DNA from: a virus
Direction: 5' to 3' (one strand)
Length of the DNA: 20,934 nucleotides
Virus record (IMG/VR): IMGVR_UViG_3300033388_003432
Coordinates: 1 to 20,934 of that record
The notes under the pieces were generated by a model. The model was not told the DNA's origin. It made no database searches and saw only the letters and a list, made by a program, of their open reading frames with translations. This document shows, one piece after another, positions 1-6,328 of the stretch (its first letter is position 1; each line of letters starts with the position of its first letter). A program made the position numbers and the translations under genes.

Positions 1-1
1 A

Positions 2-100
2 GGAAAAGAATATGAACAACTTTTTCAATATGACTTAGATGTATTAACTAAGGAGAAAAATACAGTTCAGTTGAGGAGAGTAGAAAATGACTTGGAATGA
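2..100 (+). CDS. C-terminal end of an upstream gene (partial, unknown)
   Basis: An open frame enters from the left window edge and stops at TGA 98-100, giving the last 32 residues of a protein (ending RRVENDLE). The piece is rich in charged residues and looks helical. Its end overlaps the start of the next gene by 14 bases, as elsewhere in this tightly packed operon. No domain can be recognised from this fragment. It may simply be an open frame, but the overlap with a gene that has a good ribosome-binding site supports it. Confidence 0.45.
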   Translation, partial: GKEYEQLFQYDLDVLTKEKNTVQLRRVENDLE

Positions 101-236
101 GTTTGTTACACAGGTAGAGGAACTTTTAGAAGAAATGGGTTTATCTGGGGATGAGGATCTATTTTATATTGGCGTACACTTACCAGAAGGGGTAGAGGAA
201 GTAGGCTACGATGACTTGGGAATATTCGTCGACTAG
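87..236 (+). CDS. Small acidic hypothetical protein, 49 aa
   Basis: ATG at 87 follows a GGAG-type SD at about 74-78 with usual spacing and runs to TAG 234-236. The product (starts MTWNEFVTQVEELLEEMG) is strongly acidic, with an amphipathic N-terminal helix and a short beta-like C-terminal part. No family recognised. The stop TAG shares its last base with the GTG start of the deaminase gene, so the two are probably translationally coupled. It is too short to judge further, but SD, frame and overlap all favour a real gene. Confidence 0.6.
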   Translation: MTWNEFVTQVEELLEEMGLSGDEDLFYIGVHLPEGVEEVGYDDLGIFVD

Positions 237-649
237 TGCACAGTTTAACGTGGGATAAGTATTTTATGGGGTTGGTACAAGAGGTTAGCAAAAAGGGTTC
301 TTGTCTACGTGCTCAAGTTGGGGTAGTTATAGCTAAGGATAATGTCATAATATCTACCGGTTATAATGGTGCTCCTACTGGTATGCCTCACTGTTACGAT
401 ATAGGGTGTTTAATGGTTAATAACCACTGTGTCAGGTCATTACACGCTGAAGAGAACGCTTTGTTATTTGCTGGCAGAGAAAGGACAATCGGGACTACCC
501 TCTACACAACCCACATGCCTTGTTACCACTGTTGTCTAATGATTATCAATATGAAAATAGTACGGGTTGTATATGGTACTCAGTACGGTAATACCGATGG
601 TATTGAGTTGTTGAAATTAGCTGGTATAGAAGTAAAGGAGATGAAATAA
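236..649 (+). CDS. dCMP deaminase (deoxycytidylate deaminase)
   Basis: Zinc-dependent enzyme converting dCMP to dUMP, the substrate for thymidylate synthesis. The 137-aa product has the family hallmarks: TGYNGAPTGMPHC (residues 41-53), the zinc and catalytic HAEE at 70-73, and the PCYHC zinc motif at 95-99. Length is normal for phage dCMP deaminases. The GTG start at 236 is preferred over an internal ATG at 266 because the preceding residues (SLTWDKYFMG) match the usual family N-terminus. Its stop TAA overlaps the ATG of thyX (TAATG), and the pair forms a dCMP to dUMP to dTMP route. Composition is AT-rich (22 of 60 G+C at 541-600), unlike the following thyX. Confidence 0.93.
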   Translation: MHSLTWDKYFMGLVQEVSKKGSCLRAQVGVVIAKDNVIISTGYNGAPTGMPHCYDIGCLMVNNHCVRSLHAEENALLFAGRERTIGTTLYTTHMPCYHCCLMIINMKIVRVVYGTQYGNTDGIELLKLAGIEVKEMK

Positions 650-1476
650 TGGTTAAATTATGGGCCATTCAACCAGGCCCGATGGATAAAAGCGAACTGG
701 TAGAGCGAGCGGCGCGGATTTGCTACCGGTCAGAGATGGCATCTACAGTTGAGAGATGCACGGAGTTTTTGACCAAGTTGGCAAAGCGGGGCCATTTGTC
801 GGTTTTTGAGCATGCGCGGTATGTTTTCGCGTATTTTGACACCAATCCATATAAGCATTATTGGAGTATTCGTTACGGGACGAATATAACCGGCCCGCGT
901 ACATGTGCCGATTTGCCATATTTCGTTGTCTCGCTGAATGCCCGAAACTCAATTGACCTGCGCGACTATAACCCTGTCACGGGCGGCGAGCCAAATGAAA
1001 ACTTGATGAGTTACGACGAACTAACCTCCGCCGAACGTCTCGCCCACGCCTCGGCAACCTTCGAGATCGGAGGAATCAGCCGCGCTTGTAGCCATCAACT
1101 CGTCAGGCATCGCGTGATGAGTTTCAGCCAGGAGAGCCAGAGGTATTGTGATAGTGGCGAGTGGGTAGCAGTCACGCCGCCGTCAATCTATTTCGATTGC
1201 CAGGCTTATGGGGTATTCGTTAGAGCAATGCAAAGACTCAAGCGGGTGTACAGCGAGATGCGGCGCTTTGGCATCCCAAAACAAGACGCCCGTTTCGTCC
1301 TGCCAAACGCAACCCCAACCCGCCTAATGGTCACGGCCACATTTGAGCACTGGCGGCACTTTCTCTCCCTACGGCTAGACAAAGCGGCGCAATGGGAGAT
1401 ACGCGGGGTGGCTCAACAGATTCACACGGCGTTAATGGAAGTTGAACCTATATTATTTAAGGATTTGGTAAAATGA
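649..1476 (+). CDS. thyX: Flavin-dependent thymidylate synthase ThyX
   Basis: Makes dTMP from dUMP using FAD, NADPH and methylene-tetrahydrofolate. The 275-aa product carries the signature RHRVMSFSQESQRY at residues 153-166 (RHRxxSxxxxSxRY type), an N-terminal HLSVFEHA segment (49-56), and the C-terminal DARFVLPNATPTRL and AQWEIR segments (213-226, 247-252). It is complete. Start ATG 649 overlaps the deaminase stop and follows AAGGAG at about 634-639. Most of the gene is much richer in G+C than its neighbours (38 of 60 at 1021-1080, against 22 of 60 at 541-600 and 21 of 60 at 1741-1800), while its first few and last about ten codons look like the surroundings. That suggests the middle was replaced by recombination. 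Confidence 0.96.
   Translation: MVKLWAIQPGPMDKSELVERAARICYRSEMASTVERCTEFLTKLAKRGHLSVFEHARYVFAYFDTNPYKHYWSIRYGTNITGPRTCADLPYFVVSLNARNSIDLRDYNPVTGGEPNENLMSYDELTSAERLAHASATFEIGGISRACSHQLVRHRVMSFSQESQRYCDSGEWVAVTPPSIYFDCQAYGVFVRAMQRLKRVYSEMRRFGIPKQDARFVLPNATPTRLMVTATFEHWRHFLSLRLDKAAQWEIRGVAQQIHTALMEVEPILFKDLVK
660..1440. other. GC-rich patch covering most of thyX
   Basis: Counting 60-base lines gives 38 G+C at 1021-1080, compared with 22 at 541-600 and 21 at 1741-1800. The change falls inside the gene at both ends (about codons 4-8 and the last ten codons). Borders are approximate because they were judged by eye. This fits replacement of a gene core by a homologue from a higher-GC relative. Confidence 0.6.
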
Positions 1477-1688
1477 AATACTTAACTGGTATATTATGGA
1501 TAAACGTGTTCGTCATTGTGTGGTTACAAATATTCAAGATCATTGAGATGTGGCCCAGTGCGTTTTATTTGGTGATACTTTTTGCCACTGCTGTAGTGTG
1601 TTCAATGTTACTGTTTGGAGGCGGTAAGAGTGTTGCCCCAGAACCCCCAGATAAAGTTCTATCGACACGTGTTAAGGGTGTAAAATGA
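1473..1688 (+). CDS. Small membrane protein, 71 aa, unknown
   Basis: ATG overlaps the thyX stop (ATGA) and follows an AAGGA-type SD. The sequence shows two hydrophobic stretches, roughly residues 4-22 and 28-49 (the second including FYLVILFATAVVCSMLLF), joined by a short loop, then a polar tail containing PEPPDK. It probably spans the membrane twice. Nothing visible identifies it as a holin; holins of this size also have two helices, but no lysis gene is adjacent. AT-rich like its neighbours. Function unknown. Confidence 0.75.
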   Translation: MKYLTGILWINVFVIVWLQIFKIIEMWPSAFYLVILFATAVVCSMLLFGGGKSVAPEPPDKVLSTRVKGVK

Positions 1689-2047
1689 ATTATAATGAAG
1701 TAACTCTCGAAAAATTACAATTTGGTATAAGCACACGCCTCTCAGATGAATTATTATGTGGCACTAAAGTCGAAGTAACGTATGACTACTTAGTAAACCA
1801 TATAGTGCTTACTGTTAAAGGATTTGTATGGGGTGAAAACGCGCAACGTGAAGAAATAAAGTATCCCTGTGATTGGTGGCAAATGTTTAAGAAGCAATAT
1901 TTCCCTTCTTGGGCATTATCGAAATGGCCTGTTGAATACACTAGAATAGTTGTAGATGTAAAAGCCATATATCCCAATTTTAGACCAGCGATGCCGTATG
2001 AAGATATGGTTTTGGTTATACAGGATAAAGTATATGCCACTATTTGA
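1685..2047 (+). CDS. Hypothetical protein, 120 aa
   Basis: ATG overlaps the previous stop by four bases (ATGA) and has AAGGGTG as SD. The product is soluble, rich in aromatic residues (several W, Y and F) and alternates hydrophobic strands with loops, suggesting a mostly beta or alpha/beta fold. A WENAQREEIKYPCDWW-like central stretch is rich in tryptophan and charge. No family recognised. It belongs to the same translationally coupled string as thyX and the downstream small genes. Confidence 0.7.
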   Translation: MNYNEVTLEKLQFGISTRLSDELLCGTKVEVTYDYLVNHIVLTVKGFVWGENAQREEIKYPCDWWQMFKKQYFPSWALSKWPVEYTRIVVDVKAIYPNFRPAMPYEDMVLVIQDKVYATI

Positions 2048-2210
2048 CTTTTTATTTATGATAGGTAAGAAAAAGAATTGGTCTCTCAACAGAACAATGC
2101 GTTATCTTCTTGTCCTCGGTTTATGGGGGTATTATAACAGTGGGCTCGACTTATCATTAGAGGAGTTAAAGGATTTGGTTAGTATAACTACTGAGGAGAA
2201 TAAAAAATGA
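2034..2210 (+). CDS. Small hypothetical protein, 58 aa
   Basis: The frame is open from 1998, but ATG 2034 is preferred: it follows a weak GGATAAAG SD, and the longer start would overlap the previous gene much more. The product begins MPLFDFLFMIGKKKNWSLNR and holds a SLNRTMRYLLVLGL helix. That helix loosely resembles the first helix of small ribbon-helix-helix DNA binders, but there is not enough to call it. The acidic C-terminus ends TTEENKK. It overlaps the next gene by ATGA. Confidence 0.6.
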   Translation: MPLFDFLFMIGKKKNWSLNRTMRYLLVLGLWGYYNSGLDLSLEELKDLVSITTEENKK

Positions 2211-2449
2211 ATAGCCTTCCTCGTGTGGTTTCGTTATTAAAAGATAATATGTATTGGCAGTATATTTTAATAACAAATAAAAAGGATCATTATACTTTAT
2301 ATGGGGAAAAGCTCAATGGCAGATTGGGTGTAACAATAAAGAATATAAAGGGAACAATTGTCGGGCGTTTTGGAAGTTCTTTTGGTGTTGTCGGTTCGAG
2401 AAAATGGGTGGAGAAAGTGGCTAATTATTTGGACAAAGTGAGGAAATAA
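2207..2449 (+). CDS. Small basic hypothetical protein, 80 aa
   Basis: ATG overlaps the upstream stop (ATGA) and has GAGGAG at 2193-2198 with good spacing. The protein is basic, with beta-strand-like segments (YWQYILITNKKDHYTLYG, then a GRLGVTIKNIKG stretch) and a C-terminal helix (SRKWVEKVANYLDKVRK). No family recognised. It is the last gene of the rightward early operon; a terminator hairpin starts one base after its stop. Confidence 0.68.
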   Translation: MNSLPRVVSLLKDNMYWQYILITNKKDHYTLYGEKLNGRLGVTIKNIKGTIVGRFGSSFGVVGSRKWVEKVANYLDKVRK

Positions 2450-2450
2450 A

Positions 2451-2474
2451 AACACCCCCATTTCTGAGGGTGTT
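2451..2474. terminator. Bidirectional intrinsic terminator between convergent genes
   Basis: AACACCC (2451-2457) pairs with GGGTGTT (2468-2474), with one mismatch and two further pairs (CA/TG) closing a TTTC loop. Read leftward, the hairpin is followed by TTTTTA, a good terminator for the minus-strand gene. Read rightward, it is followed by AAGTTTT, weaker but adequate. It lies exactly between the stops of two convergent genes (2449 and 2491). Confidence 0.8.
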
Positions 2475-2490
2475 AAGTTTTGGTACTTTA

Positions 2491-2796
2491 TTACCAGTCA
2501 AGTCCTGGGAACGCGCCCGCCAAAGTGTCAACTGTTTCCTTTATGTGCTCATCTGAGGATTTGGTATCCCATTCTGCCTGTGCTTTTTCTTTCTCTGCCA
2601 ATTCAGTGGGGGTTGCTTCGCGCATCGTGTGGAGCCAGGTTTTCTCAATTCCGTATTCTCCGTATACTTCCCCGGCTTCCACGCTTGTGATAATGTGCCA
2701 GGTGTTGCGCGCCCAGTTTTCGTAAAATGTTCCTATCTCGTGCTTTATACTATTTGTGTATTTTATGTCCCCGTTTTCCATTTTTACCTTTCTCAT
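2491..2796 (-). CDS. Hypothetical protein, 101 aa, minus strand
   Basis: Read leftward, ATG at 2796 follows AAAAAAAGGAGAAACAA, a strong SD, and a plausible promoter lies at 2827-2855. The product starts MRKVKMENGDIKYTNS, has an aromatic centre (FYENWARNTWHIITSVEAGE), and an acidic helical C-terminal half (PTELAEKEKAQAEW). No known family seen. It is the only minus-strand gene apart from the homing endonuclease, so it may be a separately regulated gene such as a moron or early regulator; that is inference. Confidence 0.78.
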   Translation of the reverse strand: MRKVKMENGDIKYTNSIKHEIGTFYENWARNTWHIITSVEAGEVYGEYGIEKTWLHTMREATPTELAEKEKAQAEWDTKSSDEHIKETVDTLAGAFPGLDW

Positions 2797-2826
2797 TTGT
2801 TTCTCCTTTTTTTATTTTTTAACCTA

Positions 2827-2855
2827 ACTATATATTACCACAAAATTTGAGTAAA
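2827..2855 (-). promoter_or_regulatory. Sigma-70-like promoter for the minus-strand 101-aa gene
   Basis: On the minus strand, TTTACT (2855-2850) and TATAGT (2832-2827) are separated by 17 bases, close to the TTGACA-17-TATAAT consensus. The gene's SD and ATG follow downstream. Assigned by sequence likeness only. Confidence 0.5.
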
Positions 2856-2931
2856 AACCGACGACTTCCAGAAAACTCTATATTTTAAGGTTGGTCAAAA
2901 ACCGTATATACAACCCATAACCAAAAAGAAA

Positions 2932-2950
2932 TACCCTATATATGGGGGTA
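2932..2950. promoter_or_regulatory. Near-palindrome, possible operator
   Basis: TACCC and GGGTA flank a TATATATGG centre, giving a 19-base imperfect inverted repeat of operator size. It lies between divergent promoter candidates. No repressor gene is in the window, so the role is a guess. Confidence 0.3.
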
Positions 2951-3054
2951 CAAAATAAACGATATTTTATTTTTGGTAGAGTAACATCAAAATAGTAAGG
3001 AAATAGACGTTTAGTTGACCCCAAAGTAACCATAATAAGGTAGATAATTATAAC

Positions 3055-3083
3055 TTGTATGTTTTTAACTAGTGTGTTATACT
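3055..3083 (+). promoter_or_regulatory. Sigma-70-like promoter upstream of zinc-ribbon ORF and portal gene
   Basis: TTGTAT (3055-3060) and TATACT (3078-3083) are separated by exactly 17 bases. Expected transcription start is around 3090, downstream of ATG 3085 but at GTG 3091. If real, the zinc-ribbon ORF would be read from a nearly leaderless message, or the promoter serves mainly the structural operon. Confidence 0.45.
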
Positions 3084-3084
3084 T

Positions 3085-3261
3085 ATGAATGTGGACAACC
3101 CTTTACTAGTATGTTCCTGTGGTAACAAAGTCACAATACGTATCAATAAGAGACGTATTATCATATTGTGTGAGGTGTGTGATTTTACTTTTATCAATTA
3201 CAGGGTTAATAGAGTAGTAGAAGAAGACAATTTACCGAAATTTATTGTAGAAAATTACTAA
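3085..3261 (+). CDS. Small zinc-ribbon-like protein, 58 aa
   Basis: An open frame from ATG 3085 to TAA 3259-3261 encodes a peptide with CSCGNK near the N-terminus and CEVC about 17 residues later, a four-cysteine pattern (CxC and CxxC) typical of small zinc ribbons. It then has basic and acidic segments and ends KFIVENY. No SD is visible before ATG 3085. GTG 3091 in the same frame would start right at the predicted transcription start, giving a leaderless message. The stop lies within a small perfect hairpin (3257-3273). The paired cysteines make chance less likely, but expression is uncertain. Confidence 0.5.
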   Translation: MNVDNPLLVCSCGNKVTIRINKRRIIILCEVCDFTFINYRVNRVVEEDNLPKFIVENY

Positions 3262-3273
3262 GCTCGGCTTAGT
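3257..3273 (+). other. Small perfect hairpin over the stop of the zinc-ribbon ORF
   Basis: ACTAAGC (3257-3263) and GCTTAGT (3267-3273) pair perfectly around a TCG loop. No T-tract follows, so it is not a terminator by itself; it may assist the larger hairpin at 3297. Confidence 0.4.
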
Positions 3274-3286
3274 TTCATAGAGTTTT

Positions 3287-3291
3287 GGAGG
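3287..3291 (+). promoter_or_regulatory. SD sequence placed before a hairpin, possibly for the portal gene
   Basis: GGAGG at 3287-3291 is a strong SD but lies 43 bases before ATG 3335. If the 3297-3323 hairpin folds, the single-stranded distance falls to about 16 bases. No other SD precedes ATG 3335. Confidence 0.35.
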
Positions 3292-3296
3292 CGTTT

Positions 3297-3334
3297 GGCC
3301 CCACTGCGTAATGCGGTGGGGCCTTTTTTGTTTT
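3297..3334 (+). terminator. Strong intrinsic-terminator hairpin abutting the portal start
   Basis: GGCCCCACTGC (3297-3307) pairs with GCGGTGGGGCC (3313-3323) around GTAAT, with one T-G pair. Six T's, a G and four more T's follow (3324-3334). It is a textbook rho-independent terminator, but the T-tract ends one base before the portal ATG. It may end the upstream transcript, act as a gate needing antitermination, or structure the portal leader. Confidence 0.8.
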
Positions 3335-5551
3335 ATGAAGAAACCCGGAACACTGGTACGGTTGAGAGAGACGCTAGAATTTTATAGACACGGTTATAAA
3401 CCGGCTCCCTTTACACCAAGTACGAAGGAAGCCCCGTTCATCTGGCCTGCTTGGCGTCGAGAAACCCCACAGTGGCAAATCGTGAACTATGATGCCTATG
3501 TCAACGAGGGCTTTAATCTCAACTCTGTAGTGTACAGTGCAATTATGTACAAAGTACGGGCAATTATGCAAGCTCCCCTTCGTGCCTACAGTGGAGAACC
3601 CGATAACCCGGAACCAGTAAACAAGAATTCGCCACTTGCTCAACTCGTATTTCGACCCAATCCACAGACGTCGTTTATGGCGATGCAAAGTGCAAATGTG
3701 GTGTCCCTTAACATTCACGGTAATGCCTATATTTTCCTAGACCGACCTGGCTTAGATCAATTTCCCACTGCGATGTATACGTTGAGGCCGGATAGGGTTT
3801 ACATTATACCTAATAGAGATCGGGGTGTAATGGGTTATCTGTACGTACCAGAAGGAAAGGGTATAGGCGACGGAGAACCTATTTTACCCCAGGATATGAT
3901 ACATATTAAGTTTCCCAATCCTGGTGATCCTCTCGAAGGCTTGGGGTATGGGTTAAGCCCTATGTCGTCGATGGCTCGCGTTGTAGACGTAGATAATGCC
4001 ATTACTCATTTTCTCAAACTATTTTTTGATAAAGGGGTAATGGTTCCCGGTATATTGAGTTCGGACCAGAAACTTACCCCAGCCATACTGTCGCGTATAC
4101 GTGAGAGATGGAAAGAAATTTATGGGGGCTATCGTCAATGGGCAGAGGAAATAGGGGTACTAGAAGCTGGAACTACTTACCAACGAGTGGGTCTCACATT
4201 TGACGAGATGGGTTTTGACGGGTTGGATGAAAGAAATGAAAGTAGAATATTAGGCCCGTTTGGTGTAGCCCCGATACTCACTGGTACAAGAGTTGGGTTG
4301 AAACACGCCACTTATTCTAATTACGAACAAGCCAGACAAGCTACGTGGGAAGATACACTTGTACCAGAATTAAAATTATTTGAAACTGAGTACCAATATG
4401 CCTTGCAGTACGAAAATGAGTGGGTAGCATTTGACGTCAGTAGAGTGCCTGCCCTTATTGAAGCATCTAAACAGAAACGCGAGGAAGCTCAGACTGCTTT
4501 TGATGGTTCAGCTATAACCAGAAATGAGTACCGTGTTACATTGGGGTATCCTAGTATAGATGGGGGAGACGTATACAAAGTTTCGTTTAACACTTTATTT
4601 ATACCGTCCGATGTTTCTCAAGTAGATGATACACCTGCCCCGGTAGAGGCTGTAGACGACACTAGAGATAAAGAGTACAAAGCACTGGACAAAGAACACC
4701 GTGAGGTATTTTATAAAGCGTTCGACGCCCAGGCTGTATCTTGGGAGGAACGATTTGGAGACACGGCCAACGCGGCTTTTGAATATGACTTACGTAACAT
4801 ACTCGCAATAATTAGCGACGCGAAAGCTAAAGCACTCGAAAGAAAAGCTACCCCAAATTGGGCAGAAACTCAAAATGATATAGTTGAGTACCTTCGTAAC
4901 AACGGAACCGATAATTGGAGAGAGGAGTTCCTGCCAGTTATGTCGGGACTCATATTGGAGAGAGGAGATTTTCTTAATGTCCAGTTTGGTATGCAGTTTG
5001 ACGTTAATAATTTACTAGCCGAAGAATGGTTTGATCTTTATACAATACAATTTGCTCAAATTATAACAGAGTCAACCGAACAAACTATTAGAGCAATGCT
5101 CCAACAAGGTATGAACGAGGGTTGGAGTATTGAGCAAATGTCTAATCGTATGGAGGCTATGTTTACCCAATGGATGACGGGTAACCTCAGTTCAAGCGAT
5201 TTTGAGTGGTTTGCACAAAGAATGCCCCCTTGGCGTCGTGAGTTGATTTCTCGAACAGAAACCATATCCGCTTCAAATAAGGGATCATTAGAATTGTATA
5301 GAGCGTGGGGAACAAAATTGAAGGAGTGGTTAGCCACACCCGATGAGCGAGTAAGAACTTTTGAAAATAGTCCTTGGGGGCATCTTGAATCCGATGGAGA
5401 GACTGTTTTAATAGATAAGCCATTTGTTAATACTAGTGAATCTTTAATGTACCCAGGTGATAAAGATGGGTCTCCTGGAAATACGATAAATTGTAGATGT
5501 ACTATTGTTCCAGTATTTGAAAATATACTTCAGCCGGAATTGTCTATATAA
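3335..5551 (+). CDS. Portal protein fused to MuF-like head morphogenesis domain, 738 aa
   Basis: The portal ring is the DNA gateway at one capsid vertex; MuF (SPP1 gp7 family) proteins are minor head proteins. The N-terminal two-thirds (about nt 3490-4440) reads as an HK97-type portal, with segments such as FNLNSVVYSAIMYKV and GLGYGLSPMSSMARVVD. The C-terminal part (about residues 638-735) has the MuF pattern: SRTETISASNKGSLELY, then KEWLATPDERVRT, then PGD and NCRCT. Start ATG 3335 is chosen because the longer frame starts inside the terminator loop. No normally spaced SD precedes it. The tail, PVFENILQPELSI, overlaps the antisense endonuclease stop by 22 bases, and a second version of the tail lies at 6377-6421. 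Confidence 0.88.
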   Translation: MKKPGTLVRLRETLEFYRHGYKPAPFTPSTKEAPFIWPAWRRETPQWQIVNYDAYVNEGFNLNSVVYSAIMYKVRAIMQAPLRAYSGEPDNPEPVNKNSPLAQLVFRPNPQTSFMAMQSANVVSLNIHGNAYIFLDRPGLDQFPTAMYTLRPDRVYIIPNRDRGVMGYLYVPEGKGIGDGEPILPQDMIHIKFPNPGDPLEGLGYGLSPMSSMARVVDVDNAITHFLKLFFDKGVMVPGILSSDQKLTPAILSRIRERWKEIYGGYRQWAEEIGVLEAGTTYQRVGLTFDEMGFDGLDERNESRILGPFGVAPILTGTRVGLKHATYSNYEQARQATWEDTLVPELKLFETEYQYALQYENEWVAFDVSRVPALIEASKQKREEAQTAFDGSAITRNEYRVTLGYPSIDGGDVYKVSFNTLFIPSDVSQVDDTPAPVEAVDDTRDKEYKALDKEHREVFYKAFDAQAVSWEERFGDTANAAFEYDLRNILAIISDAKAKALERKATPNWAETQNDIVEYLRNNGTDNWREEFLPVMSGLILERGDFLNVQFGMQFDVNNLLAEEWFDLYTIQFAQIITESTEQTIRAMLQQGMNEGWSIEQMSNRMEAMFTQWMTGNLSSSDFEWFAQRMPPWRRELISRTETISASNKGSLELYRAWGTKLKEWLATPDERVRTFENSPWGHLESDGETVLIDKPFVNTSESLMYPGDKDGSPGNTINCRCTIVPVFENILQPELSI
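5489..5521 (+). repeat. Left copy of the MuF C-terminal motif (NCRCT..PVFE)
   Basis: These bases encode NCRCTIVPVFE. The same motif, NCRCTVLPVFE, is encoded at 6377-6409 on the other side of the endonuclease. The protein motif is shared but third codon positions differ widely, so this is not a recent direct repeat. Confidence 0.75.
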
Positions 5552-6264
5552 TGAAGAACTTTATCAATACATTGAGAAGGAGAAAGCCTAATAGTAGACC
5601 CAGAAAACCTAAATACAGTCCATTTGTGCGATTCGAGCCATCTAGTTTTATTAGCATCTTTCACTTTTTGTTTTTCAGAGCTATGCCAATAATCGCCATC
5701 GGCTTCTATAGCAATCCTGTGTTCGGGTATAGTTATATCAATAAGCCATACAGCAATTTTATGTTGAAAACGATATTTTACATTTCTGTGGGTAAGTTCA
5801 TCCATAAGCAATTGTTCGATAGATGTAGGGCCATTTTTATGGGCAAGTGTAAAAGCTACGTGACTGCCAACACAACGTTTGGAACAAAAATGAGAAGTGT
5901 CGATGCAAGACAATTTTACCCACATTGTGTTTCCACAGAATTTACAAGACTTTTGAACTCTTTTCCAGAGTGGGTGGGCAGGACCATATACACGACGTTT
6001 TGATTCGTGGGCGCAGGAGCGAGAGCAGTATTTGGCACTATCTTTTCTATTGGGGGATACTTTAAATGGCTGATTGCATATTTTACATATTATACTAATT
6101 TTTTGTTTTTTATTCCAGGGTTTGATACCTGTTTTATCGAACACTGGTATACCTTTTTTAGATTTCCAGTAACAAGAATGAGAACAATATTTAGCTTTTT
6201 GTGCTCTATATGGTTCAACAATAAATTTTGTTCCGCAAATTAGACAATATTTTATAATAGACAT
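5530..6264 (-). CDS. Free-standing homing endonuclease, three zinc fingers plus Vsr/DUF559-like nuclease, 244 aa
   Basis: Probably a selfish endonuclease that cuts related genomes lacking it. The N-terminal half has three equal CxxC-x16-CxxxC units: C7/C10/C27/C31, C60/C63/C80/C84 and C107/C110/C127/C131. The C-terminal half (about 147-240) matches the Vsr-like/DUF559 fold: TSIEQLLMDELTHR, then LIDITI (D176), IEADGDYWH (E187, D189, H194), and WTVFRFSG. ATG 6264 is preferred over an in-frame TTG at 6270 because GGGAGG lies ten bases before it. It has its own promoter at 6287-6314. It is antisense to the head operon and overlaps the portal-MuF stop tail to tail. Confidence 0.85.
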   Translation of the reverse strand: MSIIKYCLICGTKFIVEPYRAQKAKYCSHSCYWKSKKGIPVFDKTGIKPWNKKQKISIICKICNQPFKVSPNRKDSAKYCSRSCAHESKRRVYGPAHPLWKRVQKSCKFCGNTMWVKLSCIDTSHFCSKRCVGSHVAFTLAHKNGPTSIEQLLMDELTHRNVKYRFQHKIAVWLIDITIPEHRIAIEADGDYWHSSEKQKVKDANKTRWLESHKWTVFRFSGSTIRLSPSQCIDKVLHYIDNSG

Positions 6265-6286
6265 ATTCAATATACCTCCCTACAAT

Positions 6287-6314
6287 AGTATACCATAAAA
6301 GAGTACTTTGTAAA
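6287..6314 (-). promoter_or_regulatory. Promoter of the homing-endonuclease gene
   Basis: On the minus strand, TTTACA (6314-6309) and TATACT (6292-6287) are 16 bases apart, close to the sigma-70 consensus. The SD (GGGAGG) and ATG of the endonuclease follow directly. It gives the gene expression independent of the opposing head operon. Confidence 0.6.
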
Positions 6315-6328
6315 GTGAGGGACACATT

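Larger units (their letters stand above)
2797..3084. other. Non-coding AT-rich regulatory stretch
   Basis: No open frame here looks like a gene. It holds the leftward promoter at 2827-2855, a near-palindrome at 2932-2950 (TACCCTATATATGGGGGTA), an AAAATA/TATTTT inverted pair near 2952-2968, and a rightward promoter-like pair at 3055-3083. It separates the early operon and the minus-strand gene from the structural genes, a usual place for phage transcription control. Confidence 0.55.
5530..6328. mobile_element. Homing-endonuclease insertion in the 3' end of portal-MuF
   Basis: About 0.8 kb with an antisense endonuclease and its promoter separates two versions of the MuF C-terminal end. The downstream version keeps the ATGA overlap with the next gene (6418), the arrangement used through most of the operon, so it is likely the ancestral end. 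The left edge is uncertain because the upstream MuF end may have arrived with the element. No self-splicing intron or terminal repeats were seen. Confidence 0.75.

Noticed and set aside
1473-1688. Holin
   Set aside because: Two hydrophobic helices fit, but there is no endolysin or spanin nearby and small two-helix phage membrane proteins have many roles.
3311-3334. Portal start at ATG 3311
   Set aside because: That ATG lies in the loop of the terminator hairpin and would translate the T-tract; ATG 3335 begins a normal portal N-terminus.
2797-3334. tRNA gene in the long gap
   Set aside because: No cloverleaf, T-loop motif or CCA end was found; the hairpins are terminator-like or palindromic.
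3374-3718. Minus-strand 114-aa open frame within the portal gene
   Set aside because: Lies wholly within a well-supported portal gene and has no coding signals of its own.
5551-6243. Plus-strand open frames of 150 and 78 aa opposite the endonuclease
   Set aside because: They lack SD and known motifs and mirror the minus-strand gene, which has repeated zinc fingers, a nuclease motif, an SD and a promoter.
5530-6328. Group I or II intron or intein in the MuF gene
   Set aside because: The upstream frame ends in its own stop, the endonuclease is antisense, the flanking MuF ends duplicate rather than join, and no intron core or intein motifs were seen.
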